Positions 45,401 to 58,200 of a stretch of DNA of 64,000 bases are shown piece after piece; position 1 is the first letter of the stretch; every line of letters starts with the position of its first letter. The DNA comes from Bryum argenteum (Eukaryota > Streptophyta > Bryopsida > Bryales > Bryaceae). The DNA lies in contig CM073329.1 of NCBI GenBank assembly GCA_037043015.1, positions 3,674,648 through 3,738,647 on the forward strand. Direction: 5' to 3'. The translations under genes were made by a program, and so were the position numbers. The notes beneath the pieces were generated by a model, which was given only the letters and a program-made list of their open reading frames with translations, had not been told where the DNA came from and did no database searches.

Positions 45401-46199
45401 TTTTTAAGAAATCATCTATAGAGAAGTGGCGGATAAAATAATACATTTTGATAATTTTAAAACTCAATGAAACATGCTCTCTTATGGACCGGAGGTTCAT
45501 GCTCAGAGGACATGCCCAACATGCCAGATTCTTGCTCACATGGTGGCCATGCCCGAGCTTGCATCCCATAAATGAAGCGTACATTTCAAGATGGGCGCAT
45601 ACATCCTCCTCCGCTTCCTGAGGAAACGTTAATCTCGCAATCGACACTGCAATTACAACTAAAGCTCGCAAGAGAGAAGCAGCACATCTGCAGAATGACA
45701 CCCGGACAAGTTACTTGTCCCTTCATTGACCCAATGAGCCATAGCTTGTGCAGGAGCAACATTGTGAGTAGTTCTCAACGTCCCTGTTAGCTTCCATCCG
45801 CCCAAGAAAACCTATCAGAAATAATTGTGGACAAATTATTACAGAAGGTACTTTTTGCATTTTTCCATATAAAAAAACTTAATATATTTGTCACTTTTCA
45901 TGATGTCAAGATCCTTACAGGGCTTCTCTTCCTTTGATCAATTGCGCTGAGTATAAGAGGTTCATCTTTTTTTAGACTTGAAGTTTTCTGGCTAGAACCA
46001 GGGAATTATTCCTTGGATCTGGCCAAAATCAGGTTGTCCGGTAACGTACTCTACGTCGTACTTTGCATAGTCATTATATTGTTGGCTTGCTCCAATCTTA
46101 TTGTAACGGCGACCTCTCCGCCTCCTTCTCACATTCCAACTACGCTTTTGGTGGTCCTATGCAATTGGAGACTCACACACTCGGATACCCAGATTTGGT

Positions 46200-46487
46200 C
46201 ACTAGTAGTAAATGGCACTAAAAGTGACGCCCGTAATGACACAAAGTGTTTGTTTTATTTGTGCTTCTAATGACATTAAATTTTCTACTATATTTGTTTC
46301 CTTCTCTTAGTTTTTGTTGTTGTGATAAGCATACTATAGCCTAATAGATCATTAAAAAATTCAAGAAAGGTGGGAAATATAGTAATATATTTTGATGTCA
46401 TTAGAAGCACATTCAAAACATGCACTCTTTTGTCATCATGGACAAATCATTAGAGACCGTCACTTTTAGTGTTGTTTTTTACCAATG
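46200..46487. mobile_element. CACTA-type MITE with ~33-base inverted ends
   Basis: The left end CACTAGTAGTAAATGGCACT and following AAAAGTGACG is mirrored at the right by CGTCACTTTTAGTGTTGTTTTTTACCAATG. It shares GTGCTTCTAATGACAT and ACTATAGCCTAATAG with its neighbours. No target duplication is evident (GGT against TTT). Confidence 0.72.
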
Positions 46488-46512
46488 TTTGGCTTTTACG
46501 TTAGTCAAAAAT

Positions 46513-46690
46513 CCTCTAGTAGAAAATGACACAAAATGTAAGGTCTGTAATGACTTGTCCCTAGTGTCTCAAGATAGCCCATTTTATTGTGCTTCTAATG
46601 AAATCAATACATATTATCATATTTTTCACTTTTATTTAAGTTTTGTTTTGGTGTATAAGCAATACTATAGCCTACAGAGTATGAAGAATT
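46513..46690. mobile_element. Truncated CACTA-type MITE
   Basis: Starts CTCTAGTAGAAAATGACACA, then GACTTGTCCCTAGTGTCTCAAG and TTGTGCTTCTAATGA as in the 44740 element, and ends after ACTATAGCCTACAGAG without a right terminus. Confidence 0.65.
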
Positions 46691-48984
46691 TTGGAGCATA
46701 AGATGACTAATCATAGAGATATGGAAAAACTCTACAACTTGCAAATGTTTCATCTTCATGCTATCTAAAAAAAGTAAGTGAGAGGTTGACCAAAGTCCAA
46801 TCAACCCAATTTCAGCCTCAGTCACCTATAGGGGTTAATGTCATCAATCCTTCCAAAACCCATCCATGCCCGCAACTCAACTCAGCTCAACATAATTGTC
46901 ACTTCATTGATAGTGTGAAATTTGGTCCCAACCAATTATATGTGTTAACGTGTGGAGGGATTGTGAATTCTGTACAAGTTTTGTTTCATCACATTTTCAC
47001 CATACAAATTGGAGGGAATTGCATATAGAGGGATGATGCAAGAGCAACTTTAGAAGTGAATACTTATTGACAAGTGGATCAAGCATATTTTATTGAGGAG
47101 AAAATGGTGATGACTTATTGGTGCTCACATGCTCATAATTCAAGAACACAAAATCAAGTGTTTGTCTTGGTAGAAACTTGTAGAAAGTAAAAAAATTCCA
47201 TACTCCCCATTTTATCATATAAGATATGATTTTAGCCAGTCATATCAATTTCCAACTACTAATAATAAAAAGTAAATTTTATATTGATTTTAAAAGTTTT
47301 AATCTTTTTAATTTAATATAAAGCGAATTTATTCTATTTCAAGAAATTCAACCATATAGATCTAACTTAGAGTTTAAGGTCTTTATACTCTCTCCGGAGT
47401 GCTACGTCATAAAAGTTATGGAATCCATATTTTATAACACATCTTAGTTTTTCTTCAAACTCCTCGGGTCTTTAGAGGTTAAGCAGGCCGAATGTCGGCA
47501 ACGACATTTTGGATGAAAGGCAACAACTTTGAAGAGCCTTATCTTCTTCAATCGGAGTCTATTTTTGATGAAATCACTTATATTAGATGCCAAAAACTTT
47601 GAGGCCTACATAACAAATAATGAATTTATGCCAAGCATTCTAGTAAAGCCAGCTCTTGTTTTTGGGTTTTTTTAAACTTGGAGCATGTTTTATCATTGCA
47701 AGCCAATCATGTGAATTCCAATTTAGCTTTTCATGAATTATTCTTGCATAAGTATGATTTCAAAATAAAAGCCAACAACTTGATTCTTGATTTGAATACT
47801 TTAGGTTTTTAGTGATGTTTCTGTACTAAAATCTTAAAAATAGAGACATGGTTCTTGAGCAGTTGTTTCTCCTTCATCCACAATTGGACTTCCATTTTGT
47901 TTGTTGGGTTGAACATCAATATGAGTTTAGTTATAGTGGCAAAGACCTCAAATTCATCAAAGGTGTGAGGAAGACATGGCATGCATTTGAGTGCAAGAGG
48001 CCTAGTTTTAGACTTTTTTCCTTTTATATATTTTGAGGAAATTTTCATCATTGCAAGGCTATTAATTGATCCAAGAATTTTTTCTCATGAATTATATTGG
48101 GAAAAGTTGTTATTGAGATGAAGGTTAACCTCTTGGTGAGTTTTTCGTTGCAATGAGTCTATCGTAGCATATTCACTTTACACTGAGAATGTTGAGATTT
48201 TGTGATTTTTTTAAAGTACGAATATGTTACGCTCTCACAATTATGTTCAAGAGGCCTCATGACTCAAAATTTGACCCACATGATGTTCAATATGCCCCAT
48301 ACAAGATTGTACGGGTGAGATCTAAAAAACTTACCTTTGTTTATGACACGTTTTTTGAGAATGTGTTCTTTTTTTATACAAATGAATCAAACCATTTAGA
48401 GGTTTAAATTCTTACCCTAATGTTCAAATGTCAACATTAGTGAAGAAGTGTGGTTCTACAAAGTTGATTGACTCACTTCACCAAGAAAAATATTAGTGGA
48501 ATGAGACATTTTTGGTGGAAATACTTGTAGAGAGTTTGAGATAATCCTATACTTTTCCACTACACTACAATTTTGGTGTACCTACACTGCTATTATTTTC
48601 TTCTTTTGATCAAAGAATTTATTACCTGAGACTACAAGTTTGAGTTTACCCCCTGTAAGTACAACATGTAGTTGTTCGCTTGAGAAAAGAATTCCTCACA
48701 AGTAAAACGTTATAACAAACTCTAATCATATAGTGTGGCTATACTAAACATAATGTTTAGTGTAATGTAAACAATATGTGATAAGAATTCAAGGCTACCA
48801 TTACAATGTGTATATAAGATATTGTGTTTGACGTTATCCCTTCTTCACAAAAGAAAATAAAATCAAGCAAGTGAAGCCGTTTTGTTATACATCCAGAACT
48901 GTACTTTACTATCATAGATAGGGATACCCCGCCTCTATAGTAATAAATTTGGTGTAATAACCATTAATACTTCTATATAGGGCA
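46691..48984. other. AT-rich intergenic DNA, old repeats
   Basis: No gene is recognised. 47640-48180 is a diverged relative of 18660-19210 in the same orientation. Short open frames here are not shared between the two relatives. Confidence 0.45.
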
Positions 48985-49078
48985 ATCACTTGCGACGTGG
49001 GCAATGCGCCAAATAACCCTCTGACGAGAAGGGCAAAGCTCCATTATTTGGCACGTTGCCTTGGTTGCAAGTAACGTA
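48985..49078. repeat. Imperfect inverted repeat (hairpin), ~30-base arms
   Basis: CACTTGCGACGTGGGCAATG plus CGCCAAATAA on the left pairs imperfectly with TTATTTGGCACGTTGCC..GGTTGCAAGTAACG on the right, around a ~27-base loop. Probably a small foldback element. Confidence 0.6.
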
Positions 49079-49547
49079 AACATCTACATGAATTATCCAA
49101 AGCATCGATAAAACTCAAAACCGAAGAAAGGCTGCCGATCGATGATATTCCCGTAATCCCCTACTACGAGGAAAAACCTGCATAACATAACACGGGATTG
49201 CGCCTCACAACCTATCTGCGTTAAGAATGCAAAATTTCTCCATAAGAGTTTACAAAATTTGAAAAATGAGTGAATATTTGAAAGCAAGGGGCACTCACTT
49301 TAATTACAGCTTTGGTTTCTCAATTTTTGTTCCTCAATTCTCTCAAAAACATGTTAATTATCATTCTATGCAAGATTTAAGTATATGAAATTAGTCTCCT
49401 TATTTAATAGTGTGAATCAGTCTTTTGCAATTTCACCCCTAATATTGTGAGCCATTGAATTTGTATCCACCCGGGGGCTAGTTTTGAGGGCAAATCACGA
49501 AAATAAACAAGGTCTTGAAACTTTAGGAGTTAAGCCACCAGAAGGCA

Positions 49548-49750
49548 AGGTCAGGTCATGATATGGGTACCACTAAGACGCGTCTCATCATGTGTGACCT
49601 ATGTGTAATTCATTATCATATGTGCCAGAAATTCCTCCTCATGTATACAACTATAGCCATGTCACCTACAATACCATCTGGTTAGAATCATATTTTCAGT
49701 AATATTTTCACACTATTTTTGGAGAGGTACCCATATCATGCCCTTACCCC
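49548..49750 (+). mobile_element. MITE, GGGCATGATATGGGTACC family, copy 1
   Basis: The ends GGTCATGATATGGGTACC and GGTACCCATATCATGCCC are mutual inverses. The interior has CTAAGACGCGTCTCATCATG, GTGACCTATGTGTAATTCAT and ACCATCTGGTTAGAAT, all found in copies 2 and 3. About 203 bases. Confidence 0.85.
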
Positions 49751-50168
49751 ACGATTATAGTACCGTAAAAAAAATTTGCAGAATTTTAGAGTTTCTCAAA
49801 ATACAAATTCAATGGCCCATATGATATGTTGATGATAAATGAGGGTGTCCGAGAAATGGCTCGGAGCTTTGAGTGTGGCCTTGGAAATGGATCTACGGAA
49901 TTGAGGGGGGTAAGGGCAAGTCTGTTACAAGCGGAGGAGCAGTGCCACCAACTCCGGTGCAGTAGCAAGCAAGGCCACAAACGAGCGAAGTCCACGTAGC
50001 ACGGACTCCATCATTGGCTACTCAAGCAAAACCATAGCCGATTGTGAGTAGTACCTCTTTAACCAACTTTGTACGTACCCCAAATTCCTCCCTCTTCTCC
50101 CTTCCTTTCTCGCTCGCTCGCTCAAGAGTGAGTGGGGCTATCTTCCTTCCATCGCCATCCATCCATGC
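49751..50168. other. Spacer between MITE copies, no gene
   Basis: Open frames such as 49786-49995 (minus) lack recognisable content. It ends in a TC-rich stretch (50090-50160). Nothing else is seen. Confidence 0.4.
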
Positions 50169-50243
50169 GTAAGGGCATGATATGGGTACCCTCTTAAAAA
50201 ATAGTGTGATAATTTTAAATTACGTTTTTGATAAATAAATAAA

Positions 50244-50275
<32 letters not shown>

Positions 50276-50511
50276 AATATTGAAAATTTATTCTAACCAG
50301 ATGGTATTATATGTGACATGCCTATAGTTGTATACATGGGGTTCAGAAAAGGAATTTCTGGCACATATATAATGAATTATACATAGGTCAGATAGATAGA
50401 TAGAAACTCCGGTCCCTTTCTAAGGGGCTGGCGTGAATGAAGTGTCCGTTCGTTATACATAGGTCACACATAATGAGATGCGTCTTAGCGGTACCTATAT
50501 CATGCCCTTGC
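50169..50511 (-). mobile_element. MITE, GGGCATGATATGGGTACC family, copy 2, with nested insertions
   Basis: Inverse to copies 1 and 3. The ends are GGGCATGATATGGGTACC and GGTACCTATATCATGCCC. It is longer than copy 1 because of an A run at about 50250-50274 and a ~62-base insert (about 50389-50450) flanked by the direct repeat TTATACATAGGTCA. CCATG on both outer sides may be the target duplication. Confidence 0.82.
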
Positions 50512-50856
50512 CCCCATGTAACATCGATCGTCGTCATCTCCTTACGATACAATACATCTTCTTTTTTCTCCACCTCTTGCTGCAAACGTTTATCACTTTT
50601 TAACCCCTTGATTTCCTTTAAAACCCGAAATGGGTTTTGGAGATTTCCGCAGAATAAAAACTCAGCCAACAGTTTGATGATGATTATAATCTCACAAATG
50701 AAGAAGAATCAAGGGTTCAAATTTGTTATGTGAAAAGGAATGTCGAGTTAACTTTGTTGAAATGCTTTTAATTAATGCTAAGGTTGAGATTTTTTGAGCT
50801 TAATTGAGCAAAGGAAGGTCAAATTTTTGTGACTTAGACGGTTTTGCAACAAGGAA

Positions 50857-51165
50857 ATTTAGGGGTTAAACGCCCAAAGGGGCAGCCCACAACATCTTTT
50901 GGAGTTGGGCACTATGAATAGTGCACTTTTTGAACTTGGGCACCATGAATGAACCAATCACTATTGAGCTTGCAACCTCCTACAAGGTTAATATGTACAA
51001 CCCCAACCTACCTACCTACCACAATCCTTTCAAAGCACAAATTGTGATTTGCATTGTAAAAATTCCACTTTTTGAATGGAGCATAAGAAGTTTGACATCA
51101 AAATATAAGTAAAAAGTTGAGTACATTGAGAGCTACAGAAAAAAGCCCCTCGGGCTTATAGCGCA
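50857..51165 (-). mobile_element. Partial copy of the 42403-42789 MITE, inverse orientation
   Basis: TTAAACGCCC, GGGCAGCCCA, CACTTTTTGAACTTGGGC, GAATGAACCAATCA and ACCACAATCCTTTCAAAGCA appear in reverse order relative to 42403-42789. The far end fades after AGCCCCTCGGGC without the terminal repeat. Confidence 0.85.
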
Positions 51166-52811
51166 TCACTAGGGATAGCTCCTACAAGGTTTTTTACATA
51201 CCGTGGGGGAGATTGCAACATTTTTTATTTGATTATTTTTTTCGTTCGAGACTTTCGATTTAGGGTGGACTTCCATACATGTAGTTGCTATGCATGAAGA
51301 GATGATCGCAAATTACCGACTCGTCAACGAATTCGCTCGGTATTGGTCACCAACTTAAAACTTTTGTTTTGGCGGTTAGTACCGGGACCCCGAGAAAACA
51401 TCGGTGTTTCGCAAGAAAAATCTACACTTGGCATATCACTCGAGAATGATGGTCCGAGTCCTTTCGTCCCAACAAGATAGTACTCCGGAATCCGCGATTT
51501 TTCTTTTATTTTTTTTTATTTTGTTTTTATATATGAATTGTGTTATTGGCAACAGCTGGTGACAAAGCACAATCTCTTGAGTGCCAAGAGGAAGTCCTAT
51601 TTTTCTGTTTCAGAGATACACATGATTGGTTTCTAGTGATTGATTGCATGTTTGTGTAACTTTTTTCCTTTGTAAAAAAAATCTTACCCTATTTTCTAGA
51701 TACTCGTACTATTCATGTATATGTTTACTTACCATACTATGGATGTATGGTAAGTCGCTCTGAAATGGGGAGTTGCAAATTTGGAGAAATGTGCAAACTA
51801 TGTTGGAGATTGGACCAATTAGAATGATTAATCCAAGAAAGCCGAAATGGCTCTTTGGGGTTTCTGTAGGGAGAAAAATCAGCCAACTTTGACCATTATA
51901 ATCTCACAAATAAAAAAACGAATCAGTGGTTCAAATTTTGTATACGAGTGAGAAGGTAAGTTAAATTTAAGATCCTATGGTTAGATCTTCTAATTGATAC
52001 TTAGATCAAACCTTTTTTTGGCCTGAAGTAAAGAAAGGTCATTTTCTGTGATTTATGCAATTTTGCATCAAGAATCTTTAGGGGTTAATTTTGGATCACA
52101 TTTTGAGTCCGTTGTGAAATTGGAGGTGTACTCGAAACCACTCAACCTAAAATGTACACAATGATTACATTGAAATTCAAAGTTGGAAACTAGAATGTAC
52201 CTCCTACTTTAGTGAATGGTTTGTGGTGTTGTGTGGATTTTTGGCCACCTACTATACTTACCATACTATTGAATGTATCCATGCGCATGTAGTAAAAATA
52301 ATGTTTATTCTAAGTTACATAACAATGTCCTTGTGGTGCATATGGTTCACGAAAGATGCCATCGTAGGTTTGATGTTTCATATGTGTGCCTTCTCATCGT
52401 AATTCTCTCGAGGTAATGTTTTGTGTGTTCAATGAAGGAACAATTGAAGTCGGTTAAAATGTACCCATTTGGTTAGAGGAATGTATTTAATTTGTCACAC
52501 CGGAACGTGCATTTGTATGCACATATAATGGCTCTGTAATATCACCAAGTTTTTCTGTAATATCACCTCCAAATTCCGTGATAACACCTTGTTTTGGCCC
52601 AAATCCACATACCTTTGGTTTTCATTTAAGTAGAATTGGTTCTAAGTTCCTAAGTGCGAAGATTAAATTTTCATTTTTAGAAAAGTGGTGTTTATACCTC
52701 AAAAATTGACGAAAGTAGGTTTGTTGAACCCAAAAACTCAAAAATGATGAATATATCCAAGAATTTTACTTTGCCATGCACATACATTATTTTTGTATAC
52801 AAAGCAATCAT
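51166..52811. other. AT-rich intergenic DNA, old repeats
   Basis: No gene is recognised. 52070-52260 resembles 13400-13560 (CAACCTAAAATGTACAC, CTAGAATGTACCTCCT). A TTTAGGGGTTAATTTTGG motif at about 52077 resembles the ends of the TTAACCC-type MITEs. Confidence 0.45.
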
Positions 52812-53045
52812 GCAAGGGCATAATATGGGTCCCACTAAGACGCATCTCATTATGTGTGACCTGTGTGTAATTCATTATATATGTACTAGAAACTAAATTT
52901 TTAACCCCACGTGTACAATTATAACCATGTCACCTATAATACTATGTGGTTAGAATAGTTTTTTCAATATTTTTTTTTTATCATAAGAGTAGTTTCAAAG
53001 ATATCACACTATTTTTGGAGGGGTGCCCATATCATACTCTTACCC
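52812..53045 (+). mobile_element. MITE, GGGCATGATATGGGTACC family, copy 3
   Basis: The ends AAGGGCATAATATGGG and CCCATATCATACTCTT are inverse. The interior matches copy 1 (CTAAGACGCATCTCATTATG, CCATGTCACCTATAATAC), with a short T-rich insertion near 52965-52980. Confidence 0.82.
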
Positions 53046-54012
53046 AAATGCTAATAAGGAAAAACAACCGCAAATGATTTTTCATCTTCCATCTCAAAAT
53101 AAAGATGAACTCATAATAAAAATTGAGTTGTTGATACAAAATATGAAACCATTGTACCAATGTGTTCTATGAATGTACAAACTTTGGAAGAAAAACAAGG
53201 CTATTTGTTTGTAGTAGCATGTACTAACACCATATATGCCACATGTACCCATCCTCATCCGATGGCACATAATTTACCACATCTATCTACGAGTCTATAT
53301 ACGATCCCATATATGGAAAAAGGACCAAGTGCATTACATTACACTCTCGAGTACAAGTAGTACTTTACGTCCTCGCCTTCCGGGCAAAAAAACTAACTTC
53401 ACTCCCCATGATTACCTTGTCCTTGCATTCAATGGCGCCCATTGAATTAGAGTCGGCTCTCGAAAACAAACCGACTCTTCCATAACAGCCCAATGCTTTC
53501 CCACAATTATTTGCCAATGGCTAGAGAAAAAAATACTCATTGTTCATGATTCGAAAATTTCCATTTAATTCTCCGCATATTGCAAGCGAAAAAAATCCAA
53601 AAAACGAACCTCGTAGGCAACACGTTTTTTCCTTTTTTTGATTTTCTCTCATCCACCACCATCAAGTAGGAGTACTATGTTGTAATTTTCTTGTCTTTTT
53701 TGTTCTATTTGAATACCAACTTTTTGATAACATGAGATTTGTGTCAATTTATGATGATCAATTTTCTAAATGTGTTGTAATAATGCTAAGAAATAGAGCT
53801 TCAACGTACGTATGGAAAGAACCATAATTATTTGTTATGTCATCTTAAGGATGTAGTAAAGTATAATAGTTTGACAATCGTTCCCTTGTGTTACATTCTA
53901 TATAGATCCTTTGTTGCTACCAAATGCATCATGTTACCTATGTATAATTATATAAAACTAAGCCGTGACTACAATATTTGATGATCTCATGCATATCGGA
54001 TACTACTTCATA
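53046..54012. other. AT-rich intergenic DNA, no gene
   Basis: Short frames at 53160-53445 have no recognisable domains. Nothing else is seen. Confidence 0.4.
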
Positions 54013-54285
54013 CACTAGTAGAAATGGTGTCCAAAATTTGTCCGGAATTACAGAGAACCGCTTGTTTTTGTCTATAACTTTGTGTCCTTTAATAAATTAT
54101 TACACTTGTCAATTTTCATCAAAGTTGTATTGGTTCGATTCTAGTGTGGGTTGCTCTACTACACTAATAAAAATCATCAAAATATTGGTATTTGTGTTGA
54201 TTGATTTGAGGATACAAAGTTGTAGGAAAAAATAGGTGGTTGTACGTAATTCCAGACAAATTTAGGACACCATTTTCTATTGGTG
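54013..54285. mobile_element. CACTA-type MITE, target duplication ATA
   Basis: Starts CACTAGTAGAAATGGTGTCC and ends GGACACCATTTTCTATTGGTG. Flanked by ATA on both sides (54010-54012 and 54286-54288). It is 273 bases and has the same family interior as 57431-57688 (TATAACTTTGTGTC, ATACAAAGTTGTAGGAAAAA). Confidence 0.92.
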
Positions 54286-54585
54286 ATATTCTTTATACAG
54301 GAATAAAATGTGTTACATTCTTACTATGACTCATGAAAGTGTTAAATCCCAATTTACCCTACTCGTATTTTCTAGGAGGCTCAAAGCAAAGTGCGGATAA
54401 AGTAAGTTGCTCAAAACTTGTGTACTAAGATGAACATAATAGCTCAGATTGAAGGTTGCTTTTCAACATACTCACTATGTAATTGCGCCATTTCAAACTT
54501 TTGAAGAGTCCAAAATTGCTAATTCGAGTATGTCTAATCATCTACTTACTACACCCATACACACAAACTGCTCAAATGCCTAACT

Positions 54586-54802
54586 CACCAGTAGAATTTG
54601 ACCCCATTTCCTACGTTTGTGTTTCAAAAAAATCACGTTCAGGGAGTAGATTAAACTATGTTTTAACATATTTTTGTTGCAATGTAGCTATTGAAACTAC
54701 GTTGTAACATAAACATGTTAAAACGTAGTTTACGCTACTCCCCAAACGTGGCTTTTGTAAAAACACAAATATATTAACAAATGGGGTCAAATTCTAGTAG
54801 TG
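54586..54802. mobile_element. CACTA-type foldback MITE, target duplication ACT
   Basis: The ends CACCAGTAGAATTTGACCCC and GGGGTCAAATTCTAGTAGTG are followed inward by further pairing (TTTGTGTTT, GGGAGTAG, AAACTATGTTTTAACAT), so nearly all 217 bases fold back. Flanked by ACT on both sides (54583-54585 and 54803-54805). Confidence 0.9.
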
Positions 54803-55293
54803 ACTTCAATACAAATTTGTCACAAATGAAAATTCACCTTCCTACAATAGATTCAATAAAACAGAAAATTTGGACTGATGTGATAATGATGAAATATTGA
54901 AGTACAAACCATAAAGTTTGGCACCCATGTGGATGATGGATGAAAGAGAAGCAAGGAATATCATCCAAGGATTTTGTTGGTGCCTGCAAGCAGGCAGGAC
55001 GGCCCTGATTTGAAGACGATGCACTGTACTCATCAGTTAGTTGCGCTTCGTGTTGATGAGTGACCTCACTCTTGCATTGCAAGCCTCTCTTCCTTCCTCT
55101 TCTCCTTCCCTCCTCTTCCTTTTCCGTTTCAAAACAAAAAGCTCCCAATTCTCACTTTCAAAAATACCCATCTCTTTTGATACATGCATGCATGACAGTT
55201 TGCTCGTAGCGATTGATTTCGATCAGATAGCGAGCTTGTAAGTTGCAGATACAATCCTAGTAGATAGACTATGGCGAGATCAGTCGTAGGTAG
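54803..55293. promoter_or_regulatory. Upstream region of the bHLH gene
   Basis: Holds a CT-rich stretch (55070-55130) and CATGCATGCATG at about 55185, an RY-type motif in plants. There is no clear TATA box. The CACTA foldback element sits immediately upstream. Confidence 0.4.
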
Positions 55294-58200
55294 ATGAATT
55301 GCAGCAAGAAAGGAAGTATCATGGATCAGCAGCAGCGGCGGAGTATGCTGCAATCAGTGCCAGTGCCAGTGGTGCCAGTCACGGCGACGTCGCCGCTTCT
55401 GGACGATTTCTACGACCTTCTGCAATCCACACGGACCGGAGGAGTCCCCGGCGGCGCGCTCAAGATGGAGCCGGAGTTTTCATGGGGCGCATCGATACCA
55501 CAGCAGCAACAGGCGCCGCAGCAGTTGTTCTACGACGACAGTTTGCCAACGATGGTGGGAGCAGACATGGCCTCCGCGAGCCAGCAGTTCGCGACGGGTA
55601 CGCAGATTCAAGCGCTCCGGGACTTCATGGTGTATGGGAGCACGACGCCGGCGGTGGTTGGGCATGGGGCGAGCTCGTTCTATCACGGGGGAGTTGTTGG
55701 GGAGGACGCGCCGGTGGTGGTGGGCGGTGATCATGGCTCAGGTGTTGGTGGCATTCCGAGCTTGGCATACCGGACGCTCTGCAACGAGATGTACGGGGTG
55801 GCTCCCACGGAGCGGAGTCCGCATCGGAGCCAGTTCCAGCGCGAGAATCACATCCTGGCGGAGCGGCAGCGGCGCGAGGAGATGAATGAGAAATTCTCCG
55901 CCCTCCGGGCCATGATCCCGAAAGCCACCAAGAAGGACAAAGCGTCCATTGTGGGTGATACCATCGATTACGTGCTGGAGCTCGAGAAGCGGTTGAAGCA
56001 GCTGCAGGCCTGCAAGGAGAATTCCATCAACAACAACAATAGTCATCATGTGTTCTCGTCGACGAAGAAGCGGCTTCGTTGCGACGACGGCAACAACACT
56101 GGTGGAGCGTCCACGAGCTCCGAGACCACCATGAATACTACTCACCATCACCACCATCATCTGCCGCTGCCTGCCGCTGCTCACGCTCACGGCGGCGATC
56201 ACTCCGTTGTTAGCTCGCCGTCTGATCAAATCACCGCCGAGTCTAAGCTGGTAAGTTCTCATCTACACTCTCACCGAGGATTCACTCCATTGCTTCTATG
56301 CACTCTCAGCATTCCATAGCTGCTTGTCACCAGAATCTGAACTTCCCGAAAACAAACCCACAATCCCACCAGTGCCTCCACTCGTGTTTGAAATTTCCCA
56401 CATTGCTTTAATCGACATGGTTTTGCACTAGTGTTACAACGTGGTTTGAATGAAAATTTGACAAGTTCAATGGGATTATCATGCGTCCATTCAACAAAAG
56501 TGAGCCTTTGAGGGAGGTTTGATGTATGATTGATTGTCTGCCAGTTTTTTATGTCCAGTGATCATAGTGTATAGAATTAGGGGTGAAATTGGCGTTTGAT
56601 TTATGTGGTGGTGGTGGTGAGAGTTGAGGTCAGTTTGTTATGTCTGGTGGTCATAGTGTATAGAATTAGGGGTGAAATTGGCACTGCATTTATGTGGTGT
56701 TGGTGGTGAGAGTCGAGGTCAGTTTTTTATGTCTGGTGGTCATAGTGTATAGAATCAGGGGTGAAATTGGTGCTTGATTCATGTGGTGTTGATGGTGAGA
56801 GTTGGGGTCAGTTTTTTTCATGTCTGGTGGTTATAGTGTAAAGAATTAGGGGTGAAATTGGTGCTGCATTTATGTGATGTTGGTGGTAACAGCAGTCAGG
56901 GAAAGGGATGAAAGACGGACCCGGGGGCGTGGCGGAGGTGGATGTGCAACAACTGGGGAAGCAGGCGGTGGTGAAGGTGGTGTGCGCAAGGCGAGCAGGG
57001 CATGTGTTGCGAGTGCTCAATGCCTTGGAGGAGTGCAAACTGGAGGTTCTGCAATCCAATGTCATGACCGTCGCCGACAACTCCATCCATTTTGTCACTG
57101 TTCAGGTGACCACTTCCTCTCATCTCCTCCTTTCTTCATGATCTCACATCAGTCTTTTGTTCAACCGCTAAACAATCGAGAGTTTTGATTTACTCATGGT
57201 GTATATTCACTAGTAGAAATTGGTGTCCAAAATTTGTTTGTAAATACATGTCCGGAATTACGTAGAACTGCTTGTTCATCCATTTTGTCACTGTTCAGGT
57301 GACACTTACTCTCATCTCCACCTTTTTCTTTTTCTTTTTTTTCTTTTTTTTTTCCCCTTCATGATCTCACATTAGTCGTTGTTCAACTGCGAAACAACCA
57401 AAGATTTTTTATTTACTCATGGTGTAATTTCACTAGTAGAAAATGGTGTCCAAAATTTGTCTGTAATGACACGTCCAGAATTGCTTGTTTTTTTTCTATA
57501 ACTTTGTGTCATTCAATTAATCATTGTTCATCATATTTTTGTACTGATTCAATGCACGTGTAAGTTGGTCGACGACGATAGTAAAAATTTATGAAATATT
57601 GGTAGTTGTGTTGACTGTTTTGAGAATACAAAGTTGTAGGAAAAAATAAGTGGGTCGATGTAATTCCAGACACCATTTTCTACTAGCGTTTAGATTGTTC
57701 AACGGTTTTCAAAATTCATAACCAATCCAAAATAAATCAATCCAAAAGTTCACATTCACACTTGTACCAAAATTGGTCACCATGGCTAACCCCAACCTAT
57801 AATTATGAAAATGGCTCTAACTGAATAGATTTTATTTGGCAAAATGATTTCTTCAAGGAACTGACAAAGTGAATGACCACCTTAAGTGGCTAGAGGATGC
57901 ATAGATTGAACATGATGACTACATTGAGTGGGGTAACTGACAACTCATAAAGATTTGGAATAAAGATTTCTTTAGAATTCAAATGTCTTACGGTCAGTAC
58001 AGTGAACAATTTTTAAAAAAATATCTTAGGGCAGGCTACCTTAGGGCCAGTTTACACTACACTGGAGAACACCACCGGTGTGGTAAGGAGAAAATGTCGG
58101 TGTGATTGGTTGAAATTGAGGCTCTTGAATTGTGATTGGTTGAAAATGAAATTCTTGACCAACTGGTGGCCTTCTTCTTCACTGTAGTGTAAACCGGCCC

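Noticed and set aside
55299..56262. Alternate-frame and antisense frames across bHLH exon 1
   Set aside because: The sense frame carries a clear bHLH domain; the others reflect high GC content.
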